From: Archilochus colubris
Lineage: Eukaryota > Chordata > Aves > Apodiformes > Trochilidae
Direction: 5' to 3'
NCBI GenBank assembly: GCA_023079485.1
Contig: CM041084.1
Location: 103,484,467 to 103,548,466 of the forward strand
DNA length: 64,000 nucleotides
The first letter of the stretch is position 1. Each line of letters begins with the position of its first letter. Shown one piece after another: positions 48,443-61,797 of this stretch. Both the position numbers and the translations under genes were made by a program. Below the pieces are notes generated by a model. It was not told where the DNA came from and made no database searches. It worked only from the letters and a program-made list of their open reading frames with translations.

Positions 48443-51400
48443 TTACCTGTTTATCCTATGCCTTGTGTTTCCTTTCTTTATAATTTTTATTCTGTACCTG
48501 AAGCAAATATTAGCTATTTGTTGTTTAGTAGCTACTAGTTCCCTGATGTTTTTTGTGGAAAGTCAAAACTTCAGGTATGTAAATGAGTTGGCAAAGAAAA
48601 AAAAAGTTGCACAATGTGTCGTAAAATTTCTTCATCACTGTGGCTCACTTTCAGGACAGAAATGCATGCTGTTTCCAGAAATGCAAACTAACAAGTATTT
48701 GAATGTTTAGCACTGAGAGACATGAGCTTTATTTCTGTGCATTGAAATTATAATCGTACACCGTATAAAATTCTCTGCTTGGATAGCGTTTGTGACAGCT
48801 CCTTGTTTATCAGAGTGTAGTGATAAAAGGTTTCTTCCTTGGCACTAAGGAAAAGAATTTATAGTGTCCTGCAAACCACTGACTGGTGAAAACCCATTCA
48901 AGAGTGTTTGTGTAGAGAAGATGTCAGTCAAATTAGTCTTTCTTGAGTGCTTTAAAAAGTCACACAACTTTGGGCTGGAGTTTCTCTGCTGGAGTCAACT
49001 TTCTTTTTAATGCTATTCCAGAGACTGATGTACCACTACATTGAGGGCCACCTGATGTAAATACAGCCACACCTACTTCTGTCTGCTGCTCAGATATCAG
49101 GAGGGGAAGAATACTTGATCTGGTTAAAACTTGTCATGGTGCTGTAAATGATGACTTACTCAGAAGCTTAAGTGAGCCAGAAAGTACATGGGGAGAGTGT
49201 TAGTAAATAGGGAAGCAAATTTTCTGTCTGTAGGTATTTTTTTCTTCAGTGGAATTGGTCCATTGCCCAGCTGCCCTTGGACTCCTTTTGCATGCGTTAA
49301 TATATGAAGAATATAAATTATTGTGTTGTGGAGATATTCCGGCTGGATGTGACCAGGCTGGCCCTGCAGACAGCTGCTGTGATGGTGTTCTGCTGGACCT
49401 TGTTGCTTTGGCTGGTGTAAGCAGTAGCAGGGCACTGCTGCAGTACATTGCTGCTCTTTTGCTGTACTGTGCCTTGTAGATATTTCCAGCTGGTAGCTGG
49501 AATGCTATCATTCATTCATCCCTTTTTCATGGGCTATAGGCACACCTCATGCCATATCTAAATCCTCCTGGTAATTAAGAATGGTTGTGCCATGGCTTGG
49601 ATGAGCTTGTACTGAGGAAGCCTGACTGCTATGGAGCGAGTCAGTGTTGACTGGGATCCTTGGCATTAACCATCTTACATATTTTCTAGCAGAAGGTTCA
49701 GAGTAACAAGTAATACCCTACTCAGTCCCAGGGACGAACTATTCCACATATACCCCCAGCGTGGCACTGAAATTCATGTCAAATATCACAGCAGTTGTTT
49801 ACAAGCTGAATGGGCCTCATCTTTCCAAAGAGATTCTTCATTTCTAGTGAAGAACAACTTGCACCCAAACTTGTAGCTGATGACTGAGTGCCCAAGAGGT
49901 ACTTAATGTAGAGGGGAGAATGTTTTATACTTGCTGTCGTGATGGTTTTTTGCTAGGAAGAAAACCACCCCCAGTTTTGTGCTCTAGGACTTAGCTCTTA
50001 ATGCATGTTCATATATGGACTATCTTCTATTTAATACATAGAAGGAGAAACCATCAGTAACAAATGTAGTGCCTTCTTTTAAAGTAGCATTTTACTGTAA
50101 GGAATTTAGTGTCCTGATACATCCTACCATCAAACAGAAAAAGCATGAATGTGTGCAGTGCAGAGATCCCCAAGTTTGACTATTTTGGGGAAGGATGGAC
50201 ATCAGAAGACCTTGACCCAAGGCAGCACAAAATTCCATGTGAAGTATCCAGTCCACTGCTCAGAATATGCTGCCTGCAGAGCTGCCCGCAGCAGCCCGTG
50301 GGCTCTTCCTGGTTTTCAGGCTGCCTCCTATCTCGGGTATCTTTGCTCTGAGTGTGCTGGGAAGATACAGCCTAGTTCAGGCTGTAGGTCAGCTGTGTGC
50401 TAAGTTAACAACAGAGAGAGTTTCAAAGGCACATCTTGACCATTGTATGAGCTGCTGCAGGTCCCAGTGCTCTCCCATCCTCACTCTGCCAGGAAACTAC
50501 TGCTTTATTTTCAGGCATGTAATGCAGACTTCGACAGCCTGGCATGGAAATTGTTGTGTTAAACTTCATCTCTGACTGGAAGACTGCTAAGCTTCCCAAG
50601 TAGGAAGGGGAATACAGAGCTGTCACATGAACATCGATAATGATTCTTGCATAGCTGAAGGCTAAATGAAAATAACTCTTTGCAGTCCCCCAGTGATTTT
50701 TATTTTTTTTTATGCGCTTGTCCAGTTCTTCTGGTCCAGTAACATTCAATATTGTGGCAGTAAACACTTGATAAATTCTTGCCACTGACTTGACAAGAGA
50801 GAGAGGAAGCATTCTGCTGAGGAGTAGAGAGCTTTTATGGACAGAAAGCTCTATGATCTTCTCTATTCAGGGGAGCTCACCTTTGGATGGCCTGGACATT
50901 TGCAAGGTTACAGCTTATCATTTATTGATCTACTTCCCATCCCCTCCCCCTGCTTTTGACTCAGCATTCCCACTATTAGAAATAATACCATGCCAATAGT
51001 ATGGGACATCAGTCCAGAAGCAAAGTGTCATTATTTCTGACACCAAACAAGGTAGCTTGAGTAGGAGGAAGGCAGTTTTTTTGGATAGCCCTGACTGAAA
51101 GAGAGGGGAGGAAAGAAGAAAACAGTTTTGTATTTATTTTTACATCCTTTAAACCAGTATCTCCATTAGAGGTGCTTGATACTGTATTTAGAGAATAACC
51201 TCAAATTTTGCATCCTGAGGTCCCCATATTCCTTCTGTTTCCCTTGTCTTTGTCTTCCACAGCCCTTTGTTCATTCTCACCTTTCCTCCAGACTCAGATT
51301 GTTCAGACTTGCTGGCCTGTATCACATCAACTATCTAATCTAGTTGCTTCCCAACTTAGGAAGCTCCCTTTCCTCTTCAGCAACATGCAGCAAAGACCAC

Positions 51401-54400
51401 CCCTCACTTATCCCACCTATGCCCCTTTTGCCTCCCAACCAGCAGCCTCTCTGCTTTCAGCAGTAGTTCTTTGCACTTGGATAGTCCATTCACCTGTGTC
51501 AGTGCTGCTCATCTCTGCCCCATCCTTCCTGTCCGTGTGTACCCCTGTTGGTTCCTTCATCCTCTCGCTTCAGCTGGCTTGGGAAACTGCATGAGGAGAG
51601 GTAGGAAACTACATGTGGATGTTCCTATTGCTGCCTTAACATCTGCAAGCATAAAGGGCCAGTAAAGAAACAGGAAGATCCCTCTCCAGGTTGTGGCCCA
51701 CAGTCTTCTTTGCAGAAAGAACATGTGCTTTTTTATACTTGCTCTGACTTAAGCCATATTTAACTTGGAGACTGCTCCAAACTGGTTGGTATCCCTTGAG
51801 ATGCCATGCAATTTATAGAAAGAACAGTCCGTTCACTTTTTGAACAGATGATTTTGCTGAATTGATTTTGTACATCAAAGAGATAAATACTGCAAATACT
51901 GCTAAGTTTTCTGGTGTAAGGGAATGAAATAAGATTGCTTGGGAACTGGTCTGGGCCTGAGAGCATGGACCCATTTTTATGATGGGTTGAATCCTGAACA
52001 AAACAGTCAAGGTCAGAGTAGTGTAGCTAAACCCAAGGGTTATTGAGCAACTTGAATGAAGCTGCCTTTCTTGGCAACCTCAGCATGAGAACACACAGAC
52101 TCTTGTATGATTTTGCTTAGGTTGTTGGGTTGGTGAGAGAGCTCTGTACAGATTGTGGCCTGATTTATATTTGAAATAGGTCACCAAGAACTAAGTCAAG
52201 GTTACCCTGGGTACGGGCAGTTCCGAGAGTGACATGCTCTGGTCCTTGGTGGCCCAGACTGGCTTCCTCCATGACCAGCAGCTATCAAAGAATTAGAGCT
52301 TTAAAAGGAGTGATTAACACAATTTCCCCTCTCTGTGTGCGTGCAGAAAAGAATTAAATGGGCATATAATTATGTCCAAATCTCTTACCTTTTTTTTTTT
52401 CTTTTTTTTGAGAAGGTGAGGGGTGTGAGTCGAGAGTAATTACAAGATAGTTATAAATGTATGTAATTAGTGTATAATAGAAGTATGTATCAATAGATAC
52501 GAAGATAGCATTTTGCGTATTAAATGCTGTTTTTTGAGAAGTGTACAGAATCTTATTTACATTAGGACATCTATGCTGGGTTACACTAATGCAGTATTGT
52601 CGAAGATATGTTACTAGTGTGGAGTTTGCTTTGTACTAGATATCCTTTTAGAAGGCATTTTGTAATTTTTTTCTCCTTAAAAACTGAAATTCCTTGCAAT
52701 CTTCACAAGTAAATATGTTAGCACTTGGGAGAGGTAGGGTAAGAGGAGGAAATTGCAGCTGCATTATATAAAAACCCATTTTATTGCAATTAATTAGGAG
52801 TACCTAGGAGTCCCATGATTGGGAGAAGTAGAAAGAAGACCTGGGTTGTCTGATTCTGCTCACAAAGGAGTGTGAAAATGTAAACATAGTATGTGCAAAG
52901 CTTTTTCCTTTAAAATATACACTCTTTCAGTGGGCAGTAATGCTTGTCTGTCTCTACAATTTGTCTGGATTTTAAATCAGATCAGCGAAATTAGCTAACT
53001 TTACTTATTAGCCTGAGCTGACTCTGGCGGTACAATGGTTGAATTGGCTGCCATTATATTTGTTTAACTGCTGTAAAGTAAGTTTCTAACAATAGGTTCC
53101 TACACTTAAATAGCACTGTTGAGCACTGGTGCCCTATCAATCAGTCAGACCTTTCCCTCCTGCTGTCTGCTCTGATAGACACTTCTGCTGATGTGGGGAC
53201 TCTGGAAGAAGAGATCAGGAAGAAGGGATGATGGATAAAGACCATCTCCTGTCTTGAGAGGAAATCAGAAAAATCCTTTCTTTGACTATCAACAAGCTGC
53301 TTTGTCAAGGTGTCAGAAGATTAATTATGCTCATGCGAGAGGCGAGAGCAACTGTTTCCCCTCCTGGTTTTGATGTAATGGGGTGGCATTCTTCTGAGCT
53401 GTGGCAGAGAATTGCAAAGAAAGAGGCTTAAGGGATTTTGGTCCCCTAACATCACTATCCCCTAAGCGTTTGTAAAGCTTTTAGGCATACATCCATGATA
53501 CTGTGAAGTTCTGCCAGTAATTGATTGATCAAAGTATTTGTTTCAAGTGCAGCGTAGACTTGATCTCATTGAACACTTGGTGCCAGCCTCTGCTAAAGTC
53601 TGTCAGCACTGTGGGTTTTTTAGGGTATATGAAGATCAAACTTTTAGTGAAAGGAGATGCAGAAAGCCTTCCCATAGCATAATCATGGATATGAAAACAT
53701 GTAACTATTCATTAGTTTTCAACATTTAGAAATCAGTAAAAGGGAAAATCAACAGTAAGTATTTGTGGAGTATTTTTCATGGGAACTGAGCAACTCTGAT
53801 TAATATTTTGTTTTATATGTTGCCCATTTGTATGTTTTTTGATAAAGTAAGTGTGAAATACAGTTAAAAATGAATGCACTTACATTTTAAGTTACTCTTT
53901 TGGGGAATAAATAAAATATGCTGACTTGAATTCTGAACAGAACTAGGTAAAAAAAATGTTCTTTTCATTTGGAAAAGAATATGAAAGACTTGAAGAAAGA
54001 CAATACTTAAAATGTGAGGGCATTTTGACTATGTCACTTCATATATTCAGTGAATCTCTTCAAAAGCAGTTTAACTCTGCACAAACTGTGTCAGTAGGTT
54101 TCCTTTCATTTGGCCTGATCTGTAGCTTAGTCCTGTGTTCAAATGAAGGACAACATTTTTTGTAGTCTACTGATTTTTTTTTTTCCTGATAGGATGAAGT
54201 CTTGAATTAATAAAAGGGAACAGGAGAGTTAAAGAGCTATGTCCCTTTTTTAGTTTGGTTTATTTGCAGTAGTTTTTCTGATTTTAATGTGGGCAGTGCT
54301 ATACTACGAACAGCGGTGTATTTAATTTTTTTGGTACTTACATGCAGCTTTCCTTCAGATTAATACCTCTTTAAGATGTGCTGAACTCTAATATGCTATA

Positions 54401-55375
54401 GTTGAAATTGTAACAAAACCAAACATTTTAAACATGGATGTGCCTGACCTTGAAATGCTGCTGATAAAAGCTAATGCTGTTAAATTGCATGCCAAATTAA
54501 CCCTCATTTCCAAATGCTTTGTGTGTGAGTTTCCTGTAGGATAGGCTTTGATCCTACCAAGCAACACTTCTTTTACAATCACTTATTTTTTTAATGAAGG
54601 AAAGTCAATGAAGAAGTTTCAGTGCTTGATATCAATGGGAGTGAAATGAAATGTTTGATTTTGCATCCTCCAACCACTGTGCTTTGTTGTCCATTGTATT
54701 GAATGCTTGATACGATATAATGTTCTGGCATAGAGCTAATACTGATTTTTGGTTTAAAACTGTTATTTTCACATGTGTAAACCTTATCAAGAACTACAAG
54801 TTCATGTGAGAAAGGCACAGACATACAATGGACTAGACAAGGAATAACTTTCTGAAGCAGTTGGGTTTTTTTGTCTTATTGAAGCTTAGCATCAGTAAAG
54901 ATGTTTTTCAGTCTAAATCAAGAGAAAAAGTTGTTGCTTGACTACCATACTTTTCTCTTGAAGCATCCAGTTTCATATTACTTTAGCAGTTGTCTATTTT
55001 GGAACATACTGGGTACTGTTCTGTGTTTGTTTTCAATTTGGAAGTTACTTTGCAGGAGCATCTGCCTGCTCAGTTAATGGGTTTTTCATTTGCATCTTTT
55101 GAGGACCATGGACTTTGTATGGGATTTAATGGTGTGTAACCATGTGCCTTTCCATACCATGGGGGGCTATGTAGCTCTGCTGGCGTAAGCTCCCACTAAA
55201 ATCTGGTGCCAGGCATAAGCAGAAACCACTCAAATGCAGATTGTTTTGCTTGCTCTTGTCTTCTGAGGACCTCGAGTGTTCTCATTTTAAAATGAAAGTG
55301 CATCTTTTTATCCCCTGACAAACCACCCTCTGCATAAATTCATTTGAAGGGGACGTTATCTTCCTGTGTGAACTT
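48443..55375. other. Presumed intron, no exon recognised
   Basis: A CTG-rich, higher-GC block lies at 49320-49500 with two similar 20-bp words (49326 and 49474). A pyrimidine-rich block lies at about 51200-51590, giving an unrecognised 128-codon frame. T-rich tracts are near 52390-52410 and 54170-54184. No mobile element or gene could be assigned. Confidence 0.5.
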
Positions 55376-56400
55376 CAGTGGGAAGTGCTTTTGCAGGCCA
55401 TAAAGTGAATCATCCATCTCCCTGGGCTGGAGCTGGAATCTCAGCCTGTCTCCCTGACATCTCTTTTGGGATGTTTAGCTCCCAGTCCTCCCTCCCACAT
55501 CCCTTCTCAGCTGCCATGCCTGAGATGCCTCTGTCCCCCCAGCCTGTCCTGCCCCTGCCCGGGCCATGTCTGTGTAACATCTCTGTACTGGCACTTTTGC
55601 TCTTTCATTTAGAGAGAAAAATCACCATCTAGGCTTTCACCTCCCATCTTTGCTATGTCAAGACCTTTTTTGCTGGCCTGGGCAAACACAGCCTTGTGCC
55701 TGGTCTGTGTTTTTGTTTCTGTAATTGTTTTCTGGATCTGTCACCTTGATTGTGTTACCTTTCTTTCTGCATTCCTCTGCCAGTGTTTTCTTGTCTTTAT
55801 AGCATCCAACCTAAGCTCTTTATCTTCTCTTTCAAGGCCCTGGAATCCCTGAGGGTTTTTTTTTCTCTGCATTATCTGCCCCTTGTCTCCCCTTGTTATT
55901 GAGATGTCAGCCCCAGGACCCATTCAGCCCCCGGGTGCCTAATGGGGCAGAGGCAGCCGACCTTGATCCAGGGCCAGGCCAGGCCAGCTCCTGGCCAGGG
56001 TGAGCCCTGCAGGGTCCCAGCTCACAAGGTCTCACTCCTGTGGTTCTTTCGCATCTGGCAGAGCCATTCTGTCTCCGGGGATAGGAACATAATTGCAAGG
56101 AGCCTGCCCGGCTGGCTGGAAGATGATCCTTCCCTCAGAGAGATGTGGCTGGTGGCCCTGCAGGCACCAGTTCTGCTCTGGGTGGTCTTTTTTTTTTTTT
56201 TTTTTTCCCCTGGCTCAGGCCTGGCCTTGCTGCTTTCAGGCAGAGCAGCTTAAATGTCTTCTGCTCTGCAGGTCTCACTCTCTGGAATTGGATTTTTCTG
56301 TTATCTGGTGTATTCCAGCAGCCTCTCCTCTGGGTACCAGGGGGTGACTGTATTCCCTTTGCGCACCATGTTTCCTCATGTGGATGCTTTGGAACGCAGC
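55376..56400. other. GC- and pyrimidine-rich patch without gene
   Basis: Higher GC than its surroundings, with C/T-rich words (55480-55570) and a GGCCAGG-rich part (55970-56000), but few CpG dinucleotides, so it is not a CpG island. T19 lies at 56188-56206. Open frames are up to 103 codons and unrecognised. Confidence 0.5.
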
Positions 56401-59400
56401 TGATCTAAATGAGAGTAGCATCTTTCCTAGCTATATACACTAGCTGCTTCAAGGTAATACAAAGCACTAAAAAAGTATAAGGTGCTTTCCATATGGTGCT
56501 TTGGTACAGGTGTTTTGACCACTTTAGAGCTTTAGGTGAGTGGGGAGATGTGAAGAGCTGGGAGTGAGCAAGTTCAGAATGAGGAGTCTCTGGATTTTCC
56601 AAAGGCTTCATTTTGTTTGGTTGTGTGCTTCTGAGTTTTGTAAGCAACATCCTTCTTTTCCCTCTCTGAATGATGCTCCTTTATCACAGTAAACCTTGAT
56701 GCACAGTTCTTTCTTTATGCAACCCCTCATCACTTTCAGCCTGCTTTGTAGGATCCTGGGTTTCTTTCCAGGAAAATCCAGAGGCAAGGTTTCCAGCTTG
56801 TGCCTAATGGCAAGGGATTGGCAGTGGCATGAAGGGAAGTGAGAGGAGGCCTTCTCTCCATCGGAGGGGCAGCAGATCTGGCTGGGTGGCGAGGGGATTG
56901 CTCACAGCAGCTGAAGTGCTGGTTGGAAGGGGAGTCTTGAGTCTAGTCCAGCTCCTGCACTTAACAGGGATGTTGCCAGTGATGGTGTTAAAATTGATGT
57001 CAGAGGAGGGAGAAGAAGGTGGTAGTGTATAATCAAAGATGATATTGTATTATAACTTAAGGAACCTTAAGAAATGCTAATAGTGAGAGGGAAATATGAA
57101 AGGTTTGTTGTTTCCACTTTTTAGTAGCATTTCTCTGAGAATTTAAGAGAAAATGAATTCTGCTGAAGTGACCTTTTTTTCACCTCTTACTGGCTTCTGA
57201 AAAGCCTGTGCTCTCTGAGCCATCCACACAAACCCAAATAATGAAAAATCCAAGTGCACATGCTCCAAGGGACAGTTAAGCATCACTAAAAAAACCTCTT
57301 ATTGCTGCTATTATATTAGATGGCAGTAGTTCCTAAGGAAAATTGATTTTTTTTTTCTATCTTAATAACTTAAAAGTACTCTCAATCTGTCCAGAAGGAA
57401 AATGTGATAACTCGTAAATAACTAACTAGAAGCTTTTTGAAGCCAGGAACATCTTTGTTGCTCCCCTTTTGCATATGTTTTCCTGTTACTAAGGATTTTG
57501 AAACTGAAAAAATATCTAGAGAGATATAAAGTATCTGATCTTGCAAAAAGTCCTGTACTTTTCTGTAGAAATATAAGGGAATTGAACATGCTGGTTTTTT
57601 CATTTTAAAATTGGCTGTACAACAGATAAAATGTAGCTTCAAAAGAGGCTGTTCTGGAAAGGAGGTGAACCTGAGAGAAGTGGGCAACTTAACAGGAATT
57701 TTTTTTTAGCCTTCCTTTTAACACAAAATGTTCTTGTTATACTTGCTGACCCGGTTGTTTCAGTGTTACTTCAAAGCATCATTATTTTGATTATTTTTTC
57801 TTTCTGAATCCTTGGAGAAAGAGTAATGTGCAACATTTGCCTGGTACCTGACATTAGATCAGAGAGTCACATCTCTGCATTCCTAAATAAGACCATTTCA
57901 TTGTAGTATTATTTCTTAGGGGTTTTGAAAAAGAAAAATCAGTACTTTTCTTATTTGGCTAATTAATGTCTGTGAATGGCACCTTGCAATAAAATCAGCA
58001 TTTTGGCCCCATCCCTGTTGGGTCTTTTGTATTTATGGGGGAGGAATCCCTGATCACTGGGTTGTTTTCTGTGCAAACACTGGGAGAATGCTGGGACCAA
58101 CAAGGTTGATCTGACCTTACGAGCCGGGCTGTTCCCTGCCACTGACTGTCATGTTTCAAAGGTTAAACTAACTGTGGATGAAATGTAATCAGTAGTGCAC
58201 TGGATCCTTTCCAGATCACACTGGAGGAGTGCAATAACCAGCATTGTTAGCTTTGGGAGAGCAAGAGACAGAGGTCATTACCTGTGTGCGTCTGAGCATG
58301 AGGAACCCACTGCCTTTCCTGTTACCTCCCACATGTGTTTATTTAAAACTCATCTGGAATTGTTATCCTTCCAGCCCCTGCTTTTAAAACAAAACAGAAA
58401 CAAACAAACAAAATAAAGGCTGTTTCTTCTTGCACTGTCATTTTCATCTTTCTGTTGATTTCTCACCATTTCCTTGAGATTGCAAACCCTATCTTTAGCT
58501 GGGAATCTGGACCGATACCTGGGGAAGCAGAAAAGGCTGGATAAAAGATTTGCTGTGGTTTTAGATGATAGCCAAAAAAAGGCCAATGTAAGCCAGACAG
58601 GCTTTGCTCTTAAGGCAAAGACATACTGCACCAGCAGAGTAAAACTTCCCTCCTTCTCCAAAAGGTAGCTTGGAAAGAGCTGATACAGTAGGAAGCTGGT
58701 GAGGAACAGAGAGCAAATGTGGGAGGAGTAGGTGGAACAGGTGGAACAGTAGGTGAACCGAAGATGGCATCTCTGAGAACTGATTTCCTGTTTCTTTCTA
58801 TACCCAGACACTCCTTTTCCCCAACTTGATTTCTCATTTGTGCAGTACTTTCAGTCCTCTACATTCAGATCTGAAGCAGGAGTCTGTTCCCATCATCAGA
58901 TAAAATGGCTTTCTGGAAGGCACCCGGAGCATGTAGCATATGGTCAGGAAATGCTGCTTATTGTCACATTAGGGATTTTGAGGGTGACAGCCGGTGAAGC
59001 AAGTATTTTTTCTCCCTACTTAGCTTTTACACAACCTGTCCTCTGACTCTGCATGTACAATAACAATAGAATTAAGTGGATAAGAAAAAAACTGTCTTCC
59101 TTTTGAATTCTGTGGAAAGGTTCCTACTCTAGCAAAGTATATGGTTGTCTGTATAGATCAGTGCATGAGTATGGCCTTGAAAAGCAGTGCATTTAGAAGC
59201 AATGGAGTCTTTCCTGGAAAGTAGAAGAGGATAGGTGAGGGATTTCCATTTCAGAGCAAGTTGGATTTAATAGACCTGTAGATCATTTTTATATATGTCT
59301 TTGTATACACTCCTGATTGTTAGGTTATAATTGATAGCTGGGAATACAAATGCCATTTCTTTTCTAGGATCTGTCTGCATGGGGTTTTCACTTTATGCAT

Positions 59401-61202
59401 TTTGCAGGAGCTTCTAAAGAAGCCCTGACAATAACAGAGATCTGTGTCAGTTTATAAGAAGGTGAGCTCTGTCTCGAGGAGCTCAATTTTAGTTGGTTAT
59501 GATGTTTGGAGAAGCAAACACCATTATCCTCCTTATCCCACCTTTACCAGACTCTATCAGGAATGTAATCGCAAGGAGGGAGAGCTCCTTATCAGTATTT
59601 CCATCTGTTGTCCCCTTCCCCTTTTTCAAGATTAAAGGATTGTTCTGTTATTTCTATGTCTTTGAGATCTCCTCCATATTTCAGTGAATGTGAGAGAACA
59701 AGGCATTGTCTTCCTGTTTACTTTTCTTACGAAATTCTTATTTTTGAAAGGCCTTTTCTTTTCTTAACCATTTTTTTAAATTTCTTTCTCTCTATGCCAG
59801 AGCACTGGAGATGTTGAAGAACTGAATAAAAGCACTAACAACTGTCTTGTCCTTGTGAAAATGGAATAGTATTCTTTCCCAGTTGTGTGTCTTTCACCTG
59901 GTACTTTGTTGATGCTGTATCTCTTTTTCAAGCTGTTTGAAAAGCAGCTTGGTTTCTACACAAACCTTAAGGTAAAATGCTTCAATACCCACTTTCACAA
60001 ATGCTTCTGGACTTTTACCATGCCAAGCCATGTCTGGATTAGGCATATTTTGCGTATTAATTGTTTCTGCTCCCCTGGGATAACTATGCTAATGATCTTT
60101 ATTTGTGGTCCAAAATTTTGCTCAAATATATCACTTTAGGGAGCCCTGTGGGTATTGTGGAAGTCTTTATTTGAATGGCTCTTCAACAAAAGCAGTTTTG
60201 ATGTGAGAGAGGATGTAGACCCAAAGTGCAGTTAGAGAGGATGTACATTGGCATGAGTACTGAAGGAAGATCCCTAATCTGGTTTAGGTTTTCATATCAG
60301 GTCTATAAGGAGCCCATCAATTTTCCAGTGTATGTGAAGGTCTTCATTCCATGGACCTTCTGCCAGCTCTGCTGAGAGACCTGAGGAACAAGAAACCAAT
60401 TTCTTTCATCTCCCAGGCTTTCAGTCAAATGCCCAGAGCTGGGTCCATGGCAATCCCAGCTGAGGGAAGACTTGTGAATCAGGTGCTTGCCCCTATGTAA
60501 AAATAACTAGAATTCCTCAAAGAGGTAAAGGCTTTTAACATTGGCATTTTTAGGAAGGTCTGGCCACACTGTGTCTTTCTGTGCAAACAACAGCAGTTAG
60601 GCAGCAAGTCCTGACAGTTTCTGTTTTGCTGAAATACCTTAGTCATGAGGAGACCTAGGGCAGCACAGCTTTAAATAGCCTTGCTTGGAAAAGGCTTTTG
60701 TAACTGAAATATGGGGTCTGCATGGATGAAGTATTTGAAGATTTTCTAATATTCTGAACTGATCAGCTTGCCCTTTTGTTTAGACTGTTCTGACATTTTT
60801 GCTACAAAGATGCTGCACAAAGTCACTAGTAGTAATATTCTGTCCCTGACTACCAGCCAAGGTTCATGTTGTTTTCTCTCTGCCATATACAGTCTAACTG
60901 CATTAAAGTAGGTAATTTTCTGTGATTACTAGCTGCATCCCTCTGTATTCAGAGAGGCTGGTGGATATAAATACAAACACTGAAGTGTTTCTCTGAATGG
61001 TGATAGGCTGAATCTCTGAAATCCAATTTATTTTTTCACCTCTTCAGCATAAGGGCTCAAGAGATGCCTGATGTATGACAGCATCTTGTACTTCTCTTCC
61101 ATGTAGGTTCACATGGCACAGTATGACCACTGCTTTTTTCCTTCTGTGAATTAATGAAGGCATGTTCATGCCTCAGTCGTGTTTTGCATAAGAAGATATT
61201 GT
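56401..61202. other. AT-rich presumed intron
   Basis: Contains a short A/C-rich tract at 58385-58412. The largest open frame is on the minus strand at 58811-58350 (153 codons, Ser/Phe/Leu-rich, no domain known). Nothing else was supported. Confidence 0.5.
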
Positions 61203-61797
61203 AGAATCACAGAGTGGTAGGGATTGGAAGGGGCCTCTGGAGATCATCTAAGCCAACTCCCCAGCCAGGGCAGGCTCACCTAGAGCAGGTTGCATAGGAT
61301 GGCAGGTTTTCAATGTCTCCAGAGAGAATAAAAAGTTCTCTGGACAGCCTGTTCAGCTTTGTCACCCTCAAAATAAAAAAGGTTTTTCCTTGTGCTTAGA
61401 TTGAACGGCTATGTTCCAGTTTATGCCTCTTACCTCTTGTCCTGTCACTGAGCACCACAGAGAAGAGTCTGGCCCCATCCTCTTGACACCCACCTTTTAG
61501 CTATTTATCAGCATTGACAAGATACCCTCTCTATTCTCCAGGCTAAACAGAGCCCAGTTCCTCTGCCTTTTGTCATGAGGGAGGTGCTCTAGTCCCCTGG
61601 TCATCCTTGTATCCCTCCACTTGGCTCTTGTCTTTCTTGAGCTGGAGAGCACAGAACTGGACACAGCTCTCCAGATGCAGCCTCACCAGGGATATAGGGG
61701 AGGATAACCTCCCTTGGCCTGCTGGCCATGCTCTTAATGCACTCAAGATGCCTTTGGCCTTCTTGGCCACAAAGGCACATTGCTGGCTCATGGTTAA
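61203..61797 (-). mobile_element. CR1 LINE fragment, older subtype, about 600 bp
   Basis: Read on the + strand it starts with the complement of the CR1 3' end (AGAATCACAGAGTGGTAGGG), so the element is on the minus strand. It continues through TCAATGTCTCCAGAGAGAAT, CTTGTCCTGTCACTGAGCAC, CACAGCTCTCCAGATGCAGC, CTCACCAGGGATATAGGGGA and ACATTGCTGGCTCATGGTTA, all characteristic CR1 ORF2 segments. The frame is broken by substitutions and indels. It is the longest CR1 copy in the window and belongs to a different subfamily from the young copies. Confidence 0.93.

Noticed and set aside
49320..49500. Possible second LTR: CTG-rich block with two similar 20-bp words at 49326 and 49474
   Set aside because: No matching target-site duplication and no clean TG...CA ends were found, so only the degenerate direct repeat is noted.
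51208..51594. 128-codon Ser/Pro/Leu-rich frame
   Set aside because: It is a direct consequence of a pyrimidine-rich block. There are no splice sites or domains.
58350..58811. 153-codon minus-strand frame
   Set aside because: No recognisable domain, and overlapping frames on both strands are similarly open. It is within chance expectation for a 64-kb window.
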